This document shows positions 35,606 to 44,707 of a stretch of 64,000 nucleotides of DNA, piece by piece. Within the stretch, counting starts at the first letter, position 1. Every line of letters starts with the position of its first letter. A program made the position numbers and the translations under genes. Below the pieces are notes generated by a model. That model saw nothing but the letters and a program-made list of their open reading frames with translations, was not told the origin of the DNA and made no database searches. The DNA is from Vreelandella salicampi (GTDB lineage: Bacteria; Pseudomonadota; Gammaproteobacteria; Pseudomonadales; Halomonadaceae). Location: NCBI RefSeq assembly GCF_013415105.1, contig NZ_JACCDF010000015.1, positions 33,870-97,869 of the forward strand. The letters are read 5' to 3'.

Positions 35606-36781
35606 GTGACAATACAAACAACCTTTAAAAAAGCCTCGCTTTTCTCCGCAAGCGCCCTTGCCCTAGCCGTGGCCTCTGCCTCACACGCCGTTGACTTTGA
35701 AGTAGGCGACACCACCGCCAGCATCTACGGCTACGCCAAGTTAGATATCATCTATGATGTTGACGGCAAGCTTGGGAATTCAATTGCACACGATAGGTTG
35801 GCCACTTCTGAGAATGGTGTACGTTTGGATGGAACGCCCACCCAAGAGGGCCATTTTAATATGCACGCCTACCAGAGCCGTATCGGCTTTAGTACCTCCA
35901 CCCCGTTAGAGGGCAGCACTTTAGAGACAAAGATCGAAGGTGACTTCTACGGCGGTGGCGGCTCCTTCCGCCTTCGCCACGCATACGGCTCCTGGAACAA
36001 TATTCTGGCTGGCCAAACCTGGACCAACTTCTATGGCTTTGTTGCAGGCACGCCAACCATTGACTTCACTGGCCCTCCCGGCGTAGGTAACCAAGCGCGT
36101 CAGCCGCAGCTGCGTTACACAATGAACAACTTTTCAGTAGCAATCGAAGACCCGGATACGCTGGGGGGCAGTGAAGATACTACTAGCAGCACTCAGTCAC
36201 CTGGCGATATCGCTAAAAGTAGCCTACCTGATGTCACAGCGCGTTATACCAACACATCTGGCGCATTAAAATACTCAGCTTCAGCCGTACTACGCCAACT
36301 TGAATATGATGCAGATGCTTACCCCAACGCTGCAGTAGATGACGACTCTACAACAGGCTATGGCGTTGCATTAGAAGCGGCTCTTCAGGCTAGCGAAGCC
36401 TTAACGCTTCGAGCGGGTGTAACTCACGGCGACGGCATTGGCGGCTACATGAACGTTAGCCCGAAGGGATCGCCAGCCTACATTGATGCCAATGGGGATA
36501 TGGAAGCTATTGAAAGCACTGGCGGTACTATAGGTGCCAGTCTTAAAGCCGGCCCAGGCGCTATCAATGCTTCCTATAACGTCGCTACCGTCGACCTAGA
36601 TGACACGACTTATGACGATTCCGAAAACGATACTTATGCCACTGCCTACCTGAACTACATTTGGTCACCGGCGGATCGTATTTCTTACGGTATCGAAACC
36701 AGCTGGGCCAGCCGCGAAACCAAAGGCGGTGCCGACGGTGATGCGGTTCGCATCCAAGGTATGGCGATGTACAGCTTCTAA
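35606..36781 (+). CDS. DcaP-like outer-membrane porin 1
   Basis: A 391-residue porin with a GTG start (GAAAGGAAT ribosome site). It has a signal peptide ending near ASHA-VDFEVGDT, a beta-barrel pattern and a C-terminal phenylalanine (MAMYSF). It resembles DcaP-type porins, which let dicarboxylates and related anions cross the outer membrane. HFNMHAYQSRIGFSTSTPLEG and RLRHAYGSWNNILAGQTWTNF are near-identical in the next gene. A strong terminator follows, so the two porins are separate transcripts. Confidence 0.88.
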   Translation: MTIQTTFKKASLFSASALALAVASASHAVDFEVGDTTASIYGYAKLDIIYDVDGKLGNSIAHDRLATSENGVRLDGTPTQEGHFNMHAYQSRIGFSTSTPLEGSTLETKIEGDFYGGGGSFRLRHAYGSWNNILAGQTWTNFYGFVAGTPTIDFTGPPGVGNQARQPQLRYTMNNFSVAIEDPDTLGGSEDTTSSTQSPGDIAKSSLPDVTARYTNTSGALKYSASAVLRQLEYDADAYPNAAVDDDSTTGYGVALEAALQASEALTLRAGVTHGDGIGGYMNVSPKGSPAYIDANGDMEAIESTGGTIGASLKAGPGAINASYNVATVDLDDTTYDDSENDTYATAYLNYIWSPADRISYGIETSWASRETKGGADGDAVRIQGMAMYSF

Positions 36782-37102
36782 GCGAGGCTAACTTATCTGA
36801 GTAGCTTGACTTAACAGTACAATGAATTCGATCTTTGAGCCCTGGCAATATGCCAGGGCTTTTTTATGCATGTTGATCGCTTGCTTTGACTCTACGCAAT
36901 ACCTTAATTCCTACAAAATATCTCTTAACATTATTTTAATCTATTAAAAACACATATTACAGTATAAATTGCTTTTTATTGATTAATATCAGGTTTTATC
37001 GACCAATCTGGATGGGAGATCAGATAAGAGACCGCTACCATAGAGCGACGTTCAAAAGGGTTGCAACACTAACCCAACGCCACCCTTCGATGGAGCCGCC
37101 TC
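36782..37102. other. AT-rich intergenic region between the two porins
   Basis: A 321-base gap containing the terminator of porin 1 and then a markedly AT-rich stretch (about 36890-37000). The latter probably contains the promoter of porin 2 and may be a target of nucleoid proteins. No gene is supported. Confidence 0.5.
36838..36865 (+). terminator. Intrinsic terminator of porin 1
   Basis: AGCCCTGGCA and TGCCAGGGCT form a perfect 10-base-pair stem with loop ATA, followed by a T-run. Confidence 0.9.
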
Positions 37103-38272
37103 ATGAGACCCCGTTTATTCAAACCTACCGTTCTTTCCCTAAGCGCTTTATCGCTTGCCGTCACAGATAATACCGCCAGTGCGGTTGCCTTTGATGTCGG
37201 CAATACCCAAGCCAGCGTGTATGGCTTTGCCAAACTCGACATGATTTATGATGTTGACAACGATCTGGGTGACGTGGCGGCACGGCCACGCATTCTGATT
37301 GACGGCCAGGAAGGAAGCGATGGCCACTTCAATATGCACGCCTACCAAAGCCGCACCGGCTTTAAAACCACCACCCCAGTGGAAGGCACTCCGCTCGTTA
37401 CCCAAGTGGAAGTCGACTGGTTTAATAATGCCCCGGAAGGCGGAGATCTTCGCCTTCGCCACGCTTACGGCAGCTGGAACGGTATTTTGGCAGGTAAAAC
37501 CTGGACCAACTTTGGCAGCCAGCTGAGCCGCACGCCCACCATTGACTTTGCACCGAGCCCCGGGCAAAGCAAAAGCGGGCGTAAGGCGCAGCTTCGCTAC
37601 TCGTGGAACCACTGGCATGTCGCCCTAGAGAACCCAGACCCAGACGACTACAGAGACGGCATTGCCACACGTTTTAACCCAAGCCGCGGAGTGTATGCCG
37701 TGCACGACGACGTCAAAACCGGGATGCCTGACCTAACCTTGCGCTACCAAAACCAAACCAGCGACATATACTATTCTGCCGCCGCGATGGCCCGCCAACT
37801 AGAAGTCGAAGGTAGCAGCGCGGATGATAGCGCGACCGGCTGGGGCGTAACCGTGGCGTCACGCTATCTCGCTACCGAACGCCTGACACTTCGCGGCGCA
37901 CTCACCTATGGCGACGGTATCGGTGAGTATATGCAGAACAACCCATCAGCCCCCGGCTTCCTAGACGGTGACAGCATTGAAACCATAAAAGCATGGGGTG
38001 CTAATGTAGGTATGAGCCTAGCTGTAGGCCCTGGCGATATTAACTTAGGCTACGGCATTTCACATGCCGATTTGGATGACGCCGAAAAAGCAGGCATTGC
38101 CGGTGTAAACGGTGCTAACGAACAGTTTGAAGCGATTCACCTGAACTACATTTGGTCACCGGCTAAACGCATCAACTACGGGGTCGAGGCGGGTTACCAT
38201 ACACGCGAAGTAGCCGACGGCCGCGATGGGGATGCACTGCGCCTACAAGGCATGGTGATGTATAAATTTTAA
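37103..38272 (+). CDS. DcaP-like outer-membrane porin 2
   Basis: A 389-residue paralogue of the preceding porin. It shares VYGFAKLDMIYDVD, HFNMHAYQSRTGFKTTTPVEG, RLRHAYGSWNGILAGKTWTNF and the C-terminal VMYKF. The signal peptide is less regular (cleavage likely near DNTASAVAF). Tandem arrangement with diverged loops suggests two related anionic substrates or different expression conditions. A bidirectional terminator follows. Confidence 0.87.
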   Translation: MRPRLFKPTVLSLSALSLAVTDNTASAVAFDVGNTQASVYGFAKLDMIYDVDNDLGDVAARPRILIDGQEGSDGHFNMHAYQSRTGFKTTTPVEGTPLVTQVEVDWFNNAPEGGDLRLRHAYGSWNGILAGKTWTNFGSQLSRTPTIDFAPSPGQSKSGRKAQLRYSWNHWHVALENPDPDDYRDGIATRFNPSRGVYAVHDDVKTGMPDLTLRYQNQTSDIYYSAAAMARQLEVEGSSADDSATGWGVTVASRYLATERLTLRGALTYGDGIGEYMQNNPSAPGFLDGDSIETIKAWGANVGMSLAVGPGDINLGYGISHADLDDAEKAGIAGVNGANEQFEAIHLNYIWSPAKRINYGVEAGYHTREVADGRDGDALRLQGMVMYKF

Positions 38273-38286
38273 GTAAGCGCAACGCC

Positions 38287-38317
38287 CAAAAAAGGCCTGT
38301 TGAATACAGGCCTTTTT
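38287..38317. terminator. Bidirectional terminator between convergent genes
   Basis: AAAGGCCTGT and ACAGGCCTTT pair around TGAAT, with an A-run on the left and a T-run on the right. It can serve porin 2 (plus) and the secreted protein gene (minus). Confidence 0.88.
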
Positions 38318-38337
38318 AGCTGACGGGTGGTATTGAA

Positions 38338-39396
38338 TCAATCCAGCTGCTGCACCTTCAGCTCATAATTATTAACACCATCGCGTGCGTTACCGAACTT
38401 TTGGCCATTCACGCGAATCGTATATCGTCCTGGCTGGAGTTGGGTACGCAGATCAACATCACCATCGAAGCCTTCCCCCGCCCCTTCAGCAACGACACGA
38501 CCTTGAGCATTCAGCACGTCGAGCTCGATGCGATAAGTGTCCTCATAGCCGGTCGGGTAAGTCGATGTAGTAATTGCAACGTTTGATGATTCTGCCATAT
38601 CGAACGTTAACACCTCACCACGCGCGCGAATTTTGACGTCCGTCACCAAGGTCTTGAAAGCGGAGGACTCAGGCGCATCCTTAGTACCTCCATCACGTTG
38701 TGAAGAAGATGCTCGCTCTTTCACCTCAGCAGAACCTGGCTGCTTCGTTTCTGCTGCACTGCTCGCGACAACACGGGTATTTCCGGCTTCCTCATCACTT
38801 TGTTCGCTATTGCGTCGGCGACTTCCAAGAGCTACGACGGCATTTTCGCTGCGTACAAAAACGGAGTCATCGCTTTCGCGAGCTTTTCCCGAAAACACAA
38901 TACCGCTGCCGTCTTCGACCCCATCGTCAACGACTTGCCCTTTCTCATTAAGGGCGTTAACCAAGACGGAGTAGCCATCTCCCGCTTTCCCGCGGCTACC
39001 AAAGCGATGAGCCTCTACGCGCAACACATAGTGACCCGGTTCAAGCTGCTGACGCATTGCCAACCCGCCGTTTTGGCCTAACGCCTCAGTACGCTCAATG
39101 ACATTTCCCTCACCATCTTCAAGCACGGCCGCAATACCGTAGTCATCAGAGTAGCCAGCCGTCGTGCGACTATCAAAACGGTAGATACCCGCGCGAGTCA
39201 CGTTGAAATCATGCTCATTGACGCCACCAAAGCGAAAGCTACGGCTGCGGGCATCCGTTTCCGCATTGAAGAAGCCGGTTAAATCGAGCCCACCGCCCTC
39301 TTCACGAAAGCGATCTCGCATCTCGCTGGCGTGAGATGCTGTAACCAACGTCATACTCAGCGCTAACAGGCTGACGGCAAATAATGGCGTTTTCAT
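38338..39396 (-). CDS. Secreted protein with duplicated PPC-like beta domain, unknown function
   Basis: A 352-residue protein with a signal peptide (MKTPLFAVSLLALSMTLVTASHAS). Two similar domains (about 45-150 and 255-352) share the pattern GYSDDYGIAAVLEDGEGNVIE / GYEDTYRIELDVLNAQGRVVA and LEPGHYVLRVEAHRFGSRGKAGDGYSV / LQPGRYTIRVNGQKFGNARDGVNNYEL. They are joined by a charged low-complexity linker (about 175-245). The fold looks like bacterial pre-peptidase C-terminal (PPC) domains, which bind carbohydrate or stabilise secreted enzymes, but no enzyme domain is present. Probably periplasmic or surface-exposed; role unknown. Confidence 0.78.
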   Translation of the reverse strand: MKTPLFAVSLLALSMTLVTASHASEMRDRFREEGGGLDLTGFFNAETDARSRSFRFGGVNEHDFNVTRAGIYRFDSRTTAGYSDDYGIAAVLEDGEGNVIERTEALGQNGGLAMRQQLEPGHYVLRVEAHRFGSRGKAGDGYSVLVNALNEKGQVVDDGVEDGSGIVFSGKARESDDSVFVRSENAVVALGSRRRNSEQSDEEAGNTRVVASSAAETKQPGSAEVKERASSSQRDGGTKDAPESSAFKTLVTDVKIRARGEVLTFDMAESSNVAITTSTYPTGYEDTYRIELDVLNAQGRVVAEGAGEGFDGDVDLRTQLQPGRYTIRVNGQKFGNARDGVNNYELKVQQLD

Positions 39397-39418
39397 AAAA
39401 CCTCGTTCGCTACGCTTG

Positions 39419-39450
39419 CAAAAAAAAAGCCGACCCCTGAGGATCGGCTT
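39419..39450 (-). terminator. Intrinsic terminator of general porin
   Basis: On the minus strand AAGCCGA and TCGGCTT arms are followed by a run of eight T residues. It lies about 40 bases beyond the porin stop. Confidence 0.82.
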
Positions 39451-39490
39451 TCGTATTCTTTCCTTCAGGCAGGAAACCCTGCAAGAAAGT

Positions 39491-40555
39491 TTAGAACATG
39501 TAAGTTACACCAACACCAACGCCGTCATCTTCGTCGTTTTCACGATCATACATGGCGATTTCAGCCCAGGTGTACATCGCATCAGAGATGTTGTAAGTCG
39601 CGCCGATAATAACTTCGTTGTAGGTTTCGTCACGATCTTGCTCGTCTTGGAGTGACTCATCCAGTTCAGACAAGAAAGTGCCAGCACCCACGTCGACATA
39701 CTGGTAAGCGCCGTAAATGTCGCCATTGCCGTAGCCGTAGCGTGCACCCAGCGCGTAGAAATTAGTCGAATCACCATCAGCGATATCAGAATCAAAGCGC
39801 TCAAGTTTCGCAGAAAGGCGCAAGGAATCGACAGTATATTGGGCAGTAATACCGTACTGATCACCAACGCTGTCTGCAGTGCCGTTGTTGTTGTACAACA
39901 CGTTATCTAGGTTGTCATATACTGCAGCGACAGAGAAGGCACCTGCAGAGTACTTAGCACCGCCGAAGAAAGAAGCATTGCTGCTATCGTTATCGACGCC
40001 ACTATCAGCAGAGTCAAAGTCGCCTTTATACTGCGTACCAACAGCGAACTGCATGCCGCTGAAAGACGGTGAAGTGTAGGTCACTTTATCGGTTTGCTGA
40101 TTGCTACCATCGCCATGCGCCGTAGTAGAATCAGATACGTCAAAACCTTCGTTGTTGGTGATCGGATCCTGGATCCAGTCGTCGATCAGCTGGTCGTAAG
40201 AACCTAGACGAACGTCACCGAAGTTGCCTTTGAGGCCAACGTAAGCAGTATCGCCCGCATCGCTGGCATCAGAAGCAGTGGCCATTTCGTCTGCTTTAAT
40301 ATCGTCCAGCTCAAGCTTTAAGTAACCGGCCAGATCGCGCGTGATCATGTGCTCAGCAGCAAAACCGAAGGTTGTACCATTATCAGCAATGCCGTCTTGT
40401 GCGTCGCCAGATGCGTCATCAGTGCTGTAGTAAGCGATCTGGATGTTGCCGTAGATATCCAGCTTGGTACCGTCTTCGTTGTATACGGTAGCTGCTTGGG
40501 CGCCAGAGGCAAAGGCCGCGCCGGCGATAGCAGTTGCTAAAAGTGTCTTTTTCAT
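39491..40555 (-). CDS. Gram-negative general porin (Porin_4 type)
   Basis: A 354-residue trimeric-porin-type protein with signal peptide MKKTLLATAIAGAAFASGAQA and C-terminal YMF. The start of the mature chain (ATVYNEDGTKLDIYGNIQIAYYSTDDASGD) and GNFGDVRLGSYDQLIDDW match Porin_4/OmpC-like proteins of marine gammaproteobacteria. The loops are very rich in Asp, common in halophile porins. It has an AAGGAAA ribosome site and its own terminator. It likely gives general permeability for small hydrophilic solutes. Confidence 0.92.
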   Translation of the reverse strand: MKKTLLATAIAGAAFASGAQAATVYNEDGTKLDIYGNIQIAYYSTDDASGDAQDGIADNGTTFGFAAEHMITRDLAGYLKLELDDIKADEMATASDASDAGDTAYVGLKGNFGDVRLGSYDQLIDDWIQDPITNNEGFDVSDSTTAHGDGSNQQTDKVTYTSPSFSGMQFAVGTQYKGDFDSADSGVDNDSSNASFFGGAKYSAGAFSVAAVYDNLDNVLYNNNGTADSVGDQYGITAQYTVDSLRLSAKLERFDSDIADGDSTNFYALGARYGYGNGDIYGAYQYVDVGAGTFLSELDESLQDEQDRDETYNEVIIGATYNISDAMYTWAEIAMYDRENDEDDGVGVGVTYMF

Positions 40556-40799
40556 GAGTAGTTTCCTTAACTAGCTTACTGTTTCGATCGTTTGTCAGGC
40601 TTTCGCCTGCTGTTGGTTTGGCGGCATGCTTTTTTTGATTCCCCTTTAGCGAGGAGGGCATGTCCTGCACAAACCTTGTTATAGTCCAATGCTCGCAGGT
40701 AGAACTTTATACCGGGATTTCAGTGAACGCAATAGAAAAAAACACTGTTTTTTAATTATTCGCGCTTTTTGCATGGAACACCCACGAATAAAGCCTGTC

Positions 40800-41579
40800 T
40801 CAGGTGCGCTCAAATTTGGCTTGCAGACTAGCCAGCTTCTCTTCCATCGAGAGGGGGCGCTCTTCAACCCGCTGTTTTTCTTCACCTCTTGACCTTTTTT
40901 TGGGCTTTTGACGCTGCTTCTGCACTTTTTCAGAGTGACTTTTATCGCCGTTTTGCTCTGCCTTTGGTGCCGCCGGCGGCACGTTTTTTGGCGCTTTTTT
41001 ATCAGTAGGCGCGTTGTGTTGGCGTTTCTCCGCGGCAAATTGCGCTGCCTGCTGGTCGACAACGCCGACCGAGTTGCCTTCTAAATCTATCCGCTCGGCC
41101 CCTTCTCGCATGGCTTTCGCATAGCGCGGCAGGTTGACGTAGTTGGCAAGCGCGCGGCGAATCAATTTGTTTGACCACGGTTCGCGTTCGGCTAAGTCTT
41201 GGTGAATCCCTACTTTCAGTGGTTTGGTATGGCCTTTGAAAAAGGCCTTTGGGTAACGCTCGTACCACTGATCCAATAACGCATGGGGAGACGGCGGCTT
41301 GACACTCTCCTCACTTCTCACACTCTCCTCACTTCTCACACTTTCCACGCTCTCTGCGGAGTTTTCCGCTGCGGGTGTGCGATCAACGGCAGGCGACGTA
41401 GACGGAACATGCGACGTGGATAGAACTTCAACTGAGGCTCGTGTTTCTTCGGCGGCGCCCTGCTCCCCAAGCTTTTGTTTTAGACGTTGATTCTCCTCTC
41501 TCAACACGTTGATTTCATGCTGAGCTTGCTCTAAGCGGGCTTCTAGGTCATCCAATAACTGCATCACGCGGGCTGCCAT
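40800..41579 (-). CDS. proQ: ProQ/FinO-family RNA-binding protein
   Basis: A 259-residue protein with an N-terminal coiled coil (MQLLDDLEARLEQAQHEINVLREENQRLKQKL), a Ser/Glu-rich linker with a repeated VRSEES unit, and a ProQ/FinO domain (about 100-190; WYERYPKAFFKGHTKPLKVGIHQDL, then LANYVNLPRYAKAMREGAERIDLEG). A long basic C-terminal tail follows. ProQ proteins bind structured sRNAs and mRNA 3' ends. The N-terminal coiled coil is absent from E. coli ProQ and might mediate oligomer formation. It lies 27 bases downstream of folA and could be co-transcribed. Confidence 0.87.
   Translation of the reverse strand: MAARVMQLLDDLEARLEQAQHEINVLREENQRLKQKLGEQGAAEETRASVEVLSTSHVPSTSPAVDRTPAAENSAESVESVRSEESVRSEESVKPPSPHALLDQWYERYPKAFFKGHTKPLKVGIHQDLAEREPWSNKLIRRALANYVNLPRYAKAMREGAERIDLEGNSVGVVDQQAAQFAAEKRQHNAPTDKKAPKNVPPAAPKAEQNGDKSHSEKVQKQRQKPKKRSRGEEKQRVEERPLSMEEKLASLQAKFERT
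41306..41342. repeat. 18-base tandem repeat inside proQ
   Basis: A unit reading CTCCTCACTTCTCACACT occurs twice in direct succession within proQ and encodes the repeated VRSEES peptide in the linker. It is a likely site of copy-number variation. Boundaries are approximate. Confidence 0.6.
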
Positions 41580-41606
41580 ATGCGTTAGCTCCTATTTTTA
41601 GCAGCG

Positions 41607-42164
41607 TCACACACGCTGACGGCGCTCGTAGACGACAAAATCATAGGCAGGTTGGCCATGCTGAGGAGTTCCTGGCACGCGCTGCACTTCTTGCCACCAC
41701 TGTGGGTCAATCTCGGGGAAGTAGGCATCGCCTTCCACTTCGATATCAACCTCAGTGATATAAAGCCGCTCGGCAAACGGCATGGCTTCCGCGTAGATCT
41801 CACCGCCGCCCATCACCATAACTTCTTCTGCCGCTTCGATAGTGGCCTGTTGATCCGCCAATGCGAGGGCGTCTTCCAGGCGGTGGCAAACGCGCACGCC
41901 CTCTTTATGCCAGCGAGTATCGCGGGTCACCACGATATTGAGGCGGTTGGGTAGCGGTTTGCCAATCGACTCAAACGTTTTACGCCCCATCACCAAGGGT
42001 TTGGCTTGCGTCATACGCTTAAAGAACTGTAAATCTTCCGGCAGGTACCAGGGTAGCTTGCCCTCAACGCCGATCACGCGGTTTTTTGCCATCGCGACGA
42101 TCATGGCGACCGGCACTAACGGTTCGGTCGCTGTAGGCTGCTGTGAAGAGACTTGTGAAGTCAT
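41607..42164 (-). CDS. folA: Dihydrofolate reductase
   Basis: A 185-residue enzyme reducing dihydrofolate with NADPH, regenerating tetrahydrofolate consumed by ThyA. Family motifs are [29 protein letters not shown] and [27 protein letters not shown], then [15 protein letters not shown]. About 19 residues precede the normal E. coli start, so initiation could be at an internal ATG. However, the ATG at 42164 overlaps the thyA stop (ATGA), which favours coupling. Confidence 0.96.
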   Translation of the reverse strand: MTSQVSSQQPTATEPLVPVAMIVAMAKNRVIGVEGKLPWYLPEDLQFFKRMTQAKPLVMGRKTFESIGKPLPNRLNIVVTRDTRWHKEGVRVCHRLEDALALADQQATIEAAEEVMVMGGGEIYAEAMPFAERLYITEVDIEVEGDAYFPEIDPQWWQEVQRVPGTPQHGQPAYDFVVYERRQRV

Positions 42165-43006
42165 ACCGCCACCTTTGCTTTGATATGCGGATGCGCGTCG
42201 TAATCGTCGATGCGGATATCATTAAACTGAAACGCGAAAAGGTCCGTCACCTCGGGCGAAAGCACGAGACGCGGTGGGGCTTTGGGCGTGCGCGTTAGCT
42301 GTTCGCGCGCTTGTTCGAGATGATTGCTGTACAGGTGGGCATCACCCAGCGTGTGAATAAACTCGCCCGGTTTTAAGCCGGTGACTTGGGCCACCATACT
42401 GAGCAACAGCGCGTAGCTGGCGATATTAAACGGCACACCGAGAAAAATGTCCGCGCTGCGTTGATAGAGCTGACAGGAAAGCCGCCCGTTGGCCACATAG
42501 AACTGAAATAAACAGTGACAGGGCGGCAACTGCATTTCATCCACCTGCGCCGGGTTCCAAGCGGAAACAATCAGACGCCGCGATTGTGGCTTGGTGCGAA
42601 TCTGCTCAACCACGTGTTTGATTTGATCGACACTGCCGCCTTCCGGGCGCGGCCAGCTGCGCCATTGATAGCCGTATACCGGCCCCAAGTCGCCGTTCTC
42701 ATCCGCCCACGCGTCCCAAATTTTCACCCCGTTTTCTTTCAAATAGGCGATATTGGTATCGCCGCGCAGAAACCACAACAGCTCGTGAATGATCGAACGC
42801 AGGTGGAGTTTTTTGGTGGTTAACAGCGGAAAGCCACGCGCCAAATCAAAGCGCATCTGATGACCAAACACCGAGCGCGTACCCACGCCAGTGCGATCTT
42901 CACGATCCACACCATGTTTCAGCACGGTGTGCATCAAATCAAGATAAGGCTGCTCAAGTGCATGCTGCGTTGCCGAAGGCTGTTTCAAAGGCTCTGTCGC
43001 CGTCAC
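42161..43006 (-). CDS. thyA: Thymidylate synthase
   Basis: A 281-residue enzyme that methylates dUMP to dTMP with methylene-tetrahydrofolate. The catalytic cysteine is in [13 protein letters not shown], the phosphate-binding [10 protein letters not shown] precedes it, and [12 protein letters not shown] follows. The N-terminus extends about 17 residues beyond E. coli ThyA, whose start aligns near LEQPYLDLM. It lies between lgt and folA, a conserved gammaproteobacterial order. Confidence 0.97.
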   Translation of the reverse strand: MTATEPLKQPSATQHALEQPYLDLMHTVLKHGVDREDRTGVGTRSVFGHQMRFDLARGFPLLTTKKLHLRSIIHELLWFLRGDTNIAYLKENGVKIWDAWADENGDLGPVYGYQWRSWPRPEGGSVDQIKHVVEQIRTKPQSRRLIVSAWNPAQVDEMQLPPCHCLFQFYVANGRLSCQLYQRSADIFLGVPFNIASYALLLSMVAQVTGLKPGEFIHTLGDAHLYSNHLEQAREQLTRTPKAPPRLVLSPEVTDLFAFQFNDIRIDDYDAHPHIKAKVAV

Positions 43007-43063
43007 GGTATATCCATTCGCGGGTAAAATTTATCAAATACTAGCAAATTTGGCTTTCTAGCA

Positions 43064-43864
43064 TCAGCTTGCATCGTTAACTTTCACATCCACCGATTGC
43101 TTTTGCGACCATGCTATCAGCAGTGCGCCAAACGCCATCATCGGCAGCGTGAGGAGCATGCCCATGGTGACCCAGCCAAAGGCAATAAAGCCAATATGGG
43201 CATCCGGCAGGCGAACAAACTCCACCAAGAAGCGGAAAGCACCATAGGCAAGCAAAAATACCCCTGAGACAAACCCGCGCTTTTGTGGCTTAGCAGATAC
43301 CCACCATAGCAGCACAAAGAGCACCGCGCCTTCGAGTAGCGCTTCATACAAGGATGACGGGTGACGCGGCTCAGGCCCCATGCCGGGGAATGGCATACCC
43401 CACGGTAACGACGTCACGCGACCGGGCAGCTCATGGTTGATAAAGTTACCTATTCGCCCGGCGCCCAATCCAATCGGCGCCAGCGGAGCGATAAAGTCTG
43501 TCAGTGTTAAATAAGCGAGATTTTTTTTGCGTGCGAAAAACCACGCCGCTAGCGCGACACCGAGCAAGCCGCCATGGAAGCTCATGCCGCCATCCCACAC
43601 GCGGAAAATCCACAACGGGTCTGCCGCGAGTTGCTCCAGGCCATAAAACAACGCATACCCTACGCGGCCACCCACCACTACACCAATAGCCGCATAGAAG
43701 AGCAAATCGCCAATGTCATCGCGCGTGAGACCAATACGTGCGGCACGCTTGCCGCCCAGCCACCAAGCAGCCACGAATCCCACCACGTACATTAGCCCGT
43801 ACCAATGCACCTGAAAGGGGCCAAGGGAGACGGCAACAGGGTCAATCTCGGGATAAGCAATCAT
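43064..43864 (-). CDS. lgt: Prolipoprotein diacylglyceryl transferase
   Basis: A 266-residue inner-membrane enzyme that moves diacylglyceryl from phosphatidylglycerol to the lipobox cysteine, the first step of lipoprotein maturation. It has about seven transmembrane segments. The signature GLGAGRIGNFINHELPGRVT (with the essential arginine) and the N-terminal HWYGLMYVVGFVAAWWLG with its essential histidine are both present. It lies upstream of thyA. Confidence 0.96.
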   Translation of the reverse strand: MIAYPEIDPVAVSLGPFQVHWYGLMYVVGFVAAWWLGGKRAARIGLTRDDIGDLLFYAAIGVVVGGRVGYALFYGLEQLAADPLWIFRVWDGGMSFHGGLLGVALAAWFFARKKNLAYLTLTDFIAPLAPIGLGAGRIGNFINHELPGRVTSLPWGMPFPGMGPEPRHPSSLYEALLEGAVLFVLLWWVSAKPQKRGFVSGVFLLAYGAFRFLVEFVRLPDAHIGFIAFGWVTMGMLLTLPMMAFGALLIAWSQKQSVDVKVNDAS

Positions 43865-43909
43865 CGCACTCTCACAAATTTACAAAAATAAACACGGCCT
43901 AAATGCTAA

Positions 43910-44707
43910 TCAACCGAGGACAAAACGTAACCCAACTAACGTTAATAACGTGGCAAACGCATAGCGTAAGATATGTGCTGGCAGCACGTGGGCAAGCTTA
44001 ACGCCAAGGCGTGCGAAGGGCACGCTCGCCAGTACAATACCGATAAACGCCGGCCACATCACAAAACCCGTCGCGGTGGAGGGGAGAAGCGGGTTATCCC
44101 ACCCGACGATGATAAATGTCATTGCGCCGAAGAAGGCGATGGGTAACCCGCAGGCGGCGGATGTACCCACCGCTTGTGTCATCGTGGCACCACAACGTGA
44201 CAGCCACGGCACGGCCAGTGTTCCCCCACCGATACCGAAAAGCGCGGAAATAGCGCCGATCACCGTACCGGCGAGCACCATCACTGGCTTGCCAGGCGCG
44301 ACACTACCCGGCTTGGGCGCAAGCCCCAGCATCATTTTGACGGCCACTAACAACACAAAAATACCAAATAGCGTACCCAGTAGCGTGCCGGATAAGTTAC
44401 CGGCTACGAAAACGCCGGCAACCGCCCCTAGCATCAACCCCGGCAAGAGCGCCATAAACCACGGCTGATGAATACTCCCTTTTTGAAAGTGGCCAAATGC
44501 GGATGAGGCGCCGGTAACTACAATGGTGGCAAGCGACGTCCCCACCGCTAAATGCATCAGCACCTCGGGAGCAACGCCTTGCAGTTCAAACGCAAACGCG
44601 AGGACGGGGACAATAATCAAACCGCCCCCGACGCCAAAAAGCCCAGCCATGGTGCCAGCCACTGACCCTAATGCCAGATAACCCAGCAGCGTGATTAATA
44701 CAGTCAT
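43910..44707 (-). CDS. TauE/SafE-family membrane transporter
   Basis: A 265-residue protein with about eight hydrophobic segments and two family repeats beginning GTMAGLFGVGGGLIIVPVL and GAISALFGIGGGTLAVPWL. TauE/SafE proteins export sulfite, sulfoacetate or other organosulfur anions; the substrate here is unknown. Its ATG overlaps the stop of the upstream receiver gene by 4 bases, so they form one transcript. Confidence 0.88.
   Translation of the reverse strand: MTVLITLLGYLALGSVAGTMAGLFGVGGGLIIVPVLAFAFELQGVAPEVLMHLAVGTSLATIVVTGASSAFGHFQKGSIHQPWFMALLPGLMLGAVAGVFVAGNLSGTLLGTLFGIFVLLVAVKMMLGLAPKPGSVAPGKPVMVLAGTVIGAISALFGIGGGTLAVPWLSRCGATMTQAVGTSAACGLPIAFFGAMTFIIVGWDNPLLPSTATGFVMWPAFIGIVLASVPFARLGVKLAHVLPAHILRYAFATLLTLVGLRFVLG

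Noticed and set aside
39405..39412. GTTCGCTA octamer before the secreted PPC-like gene
   Set aside because: It is a half-site only, without the opposing arm, and may occur by chance.
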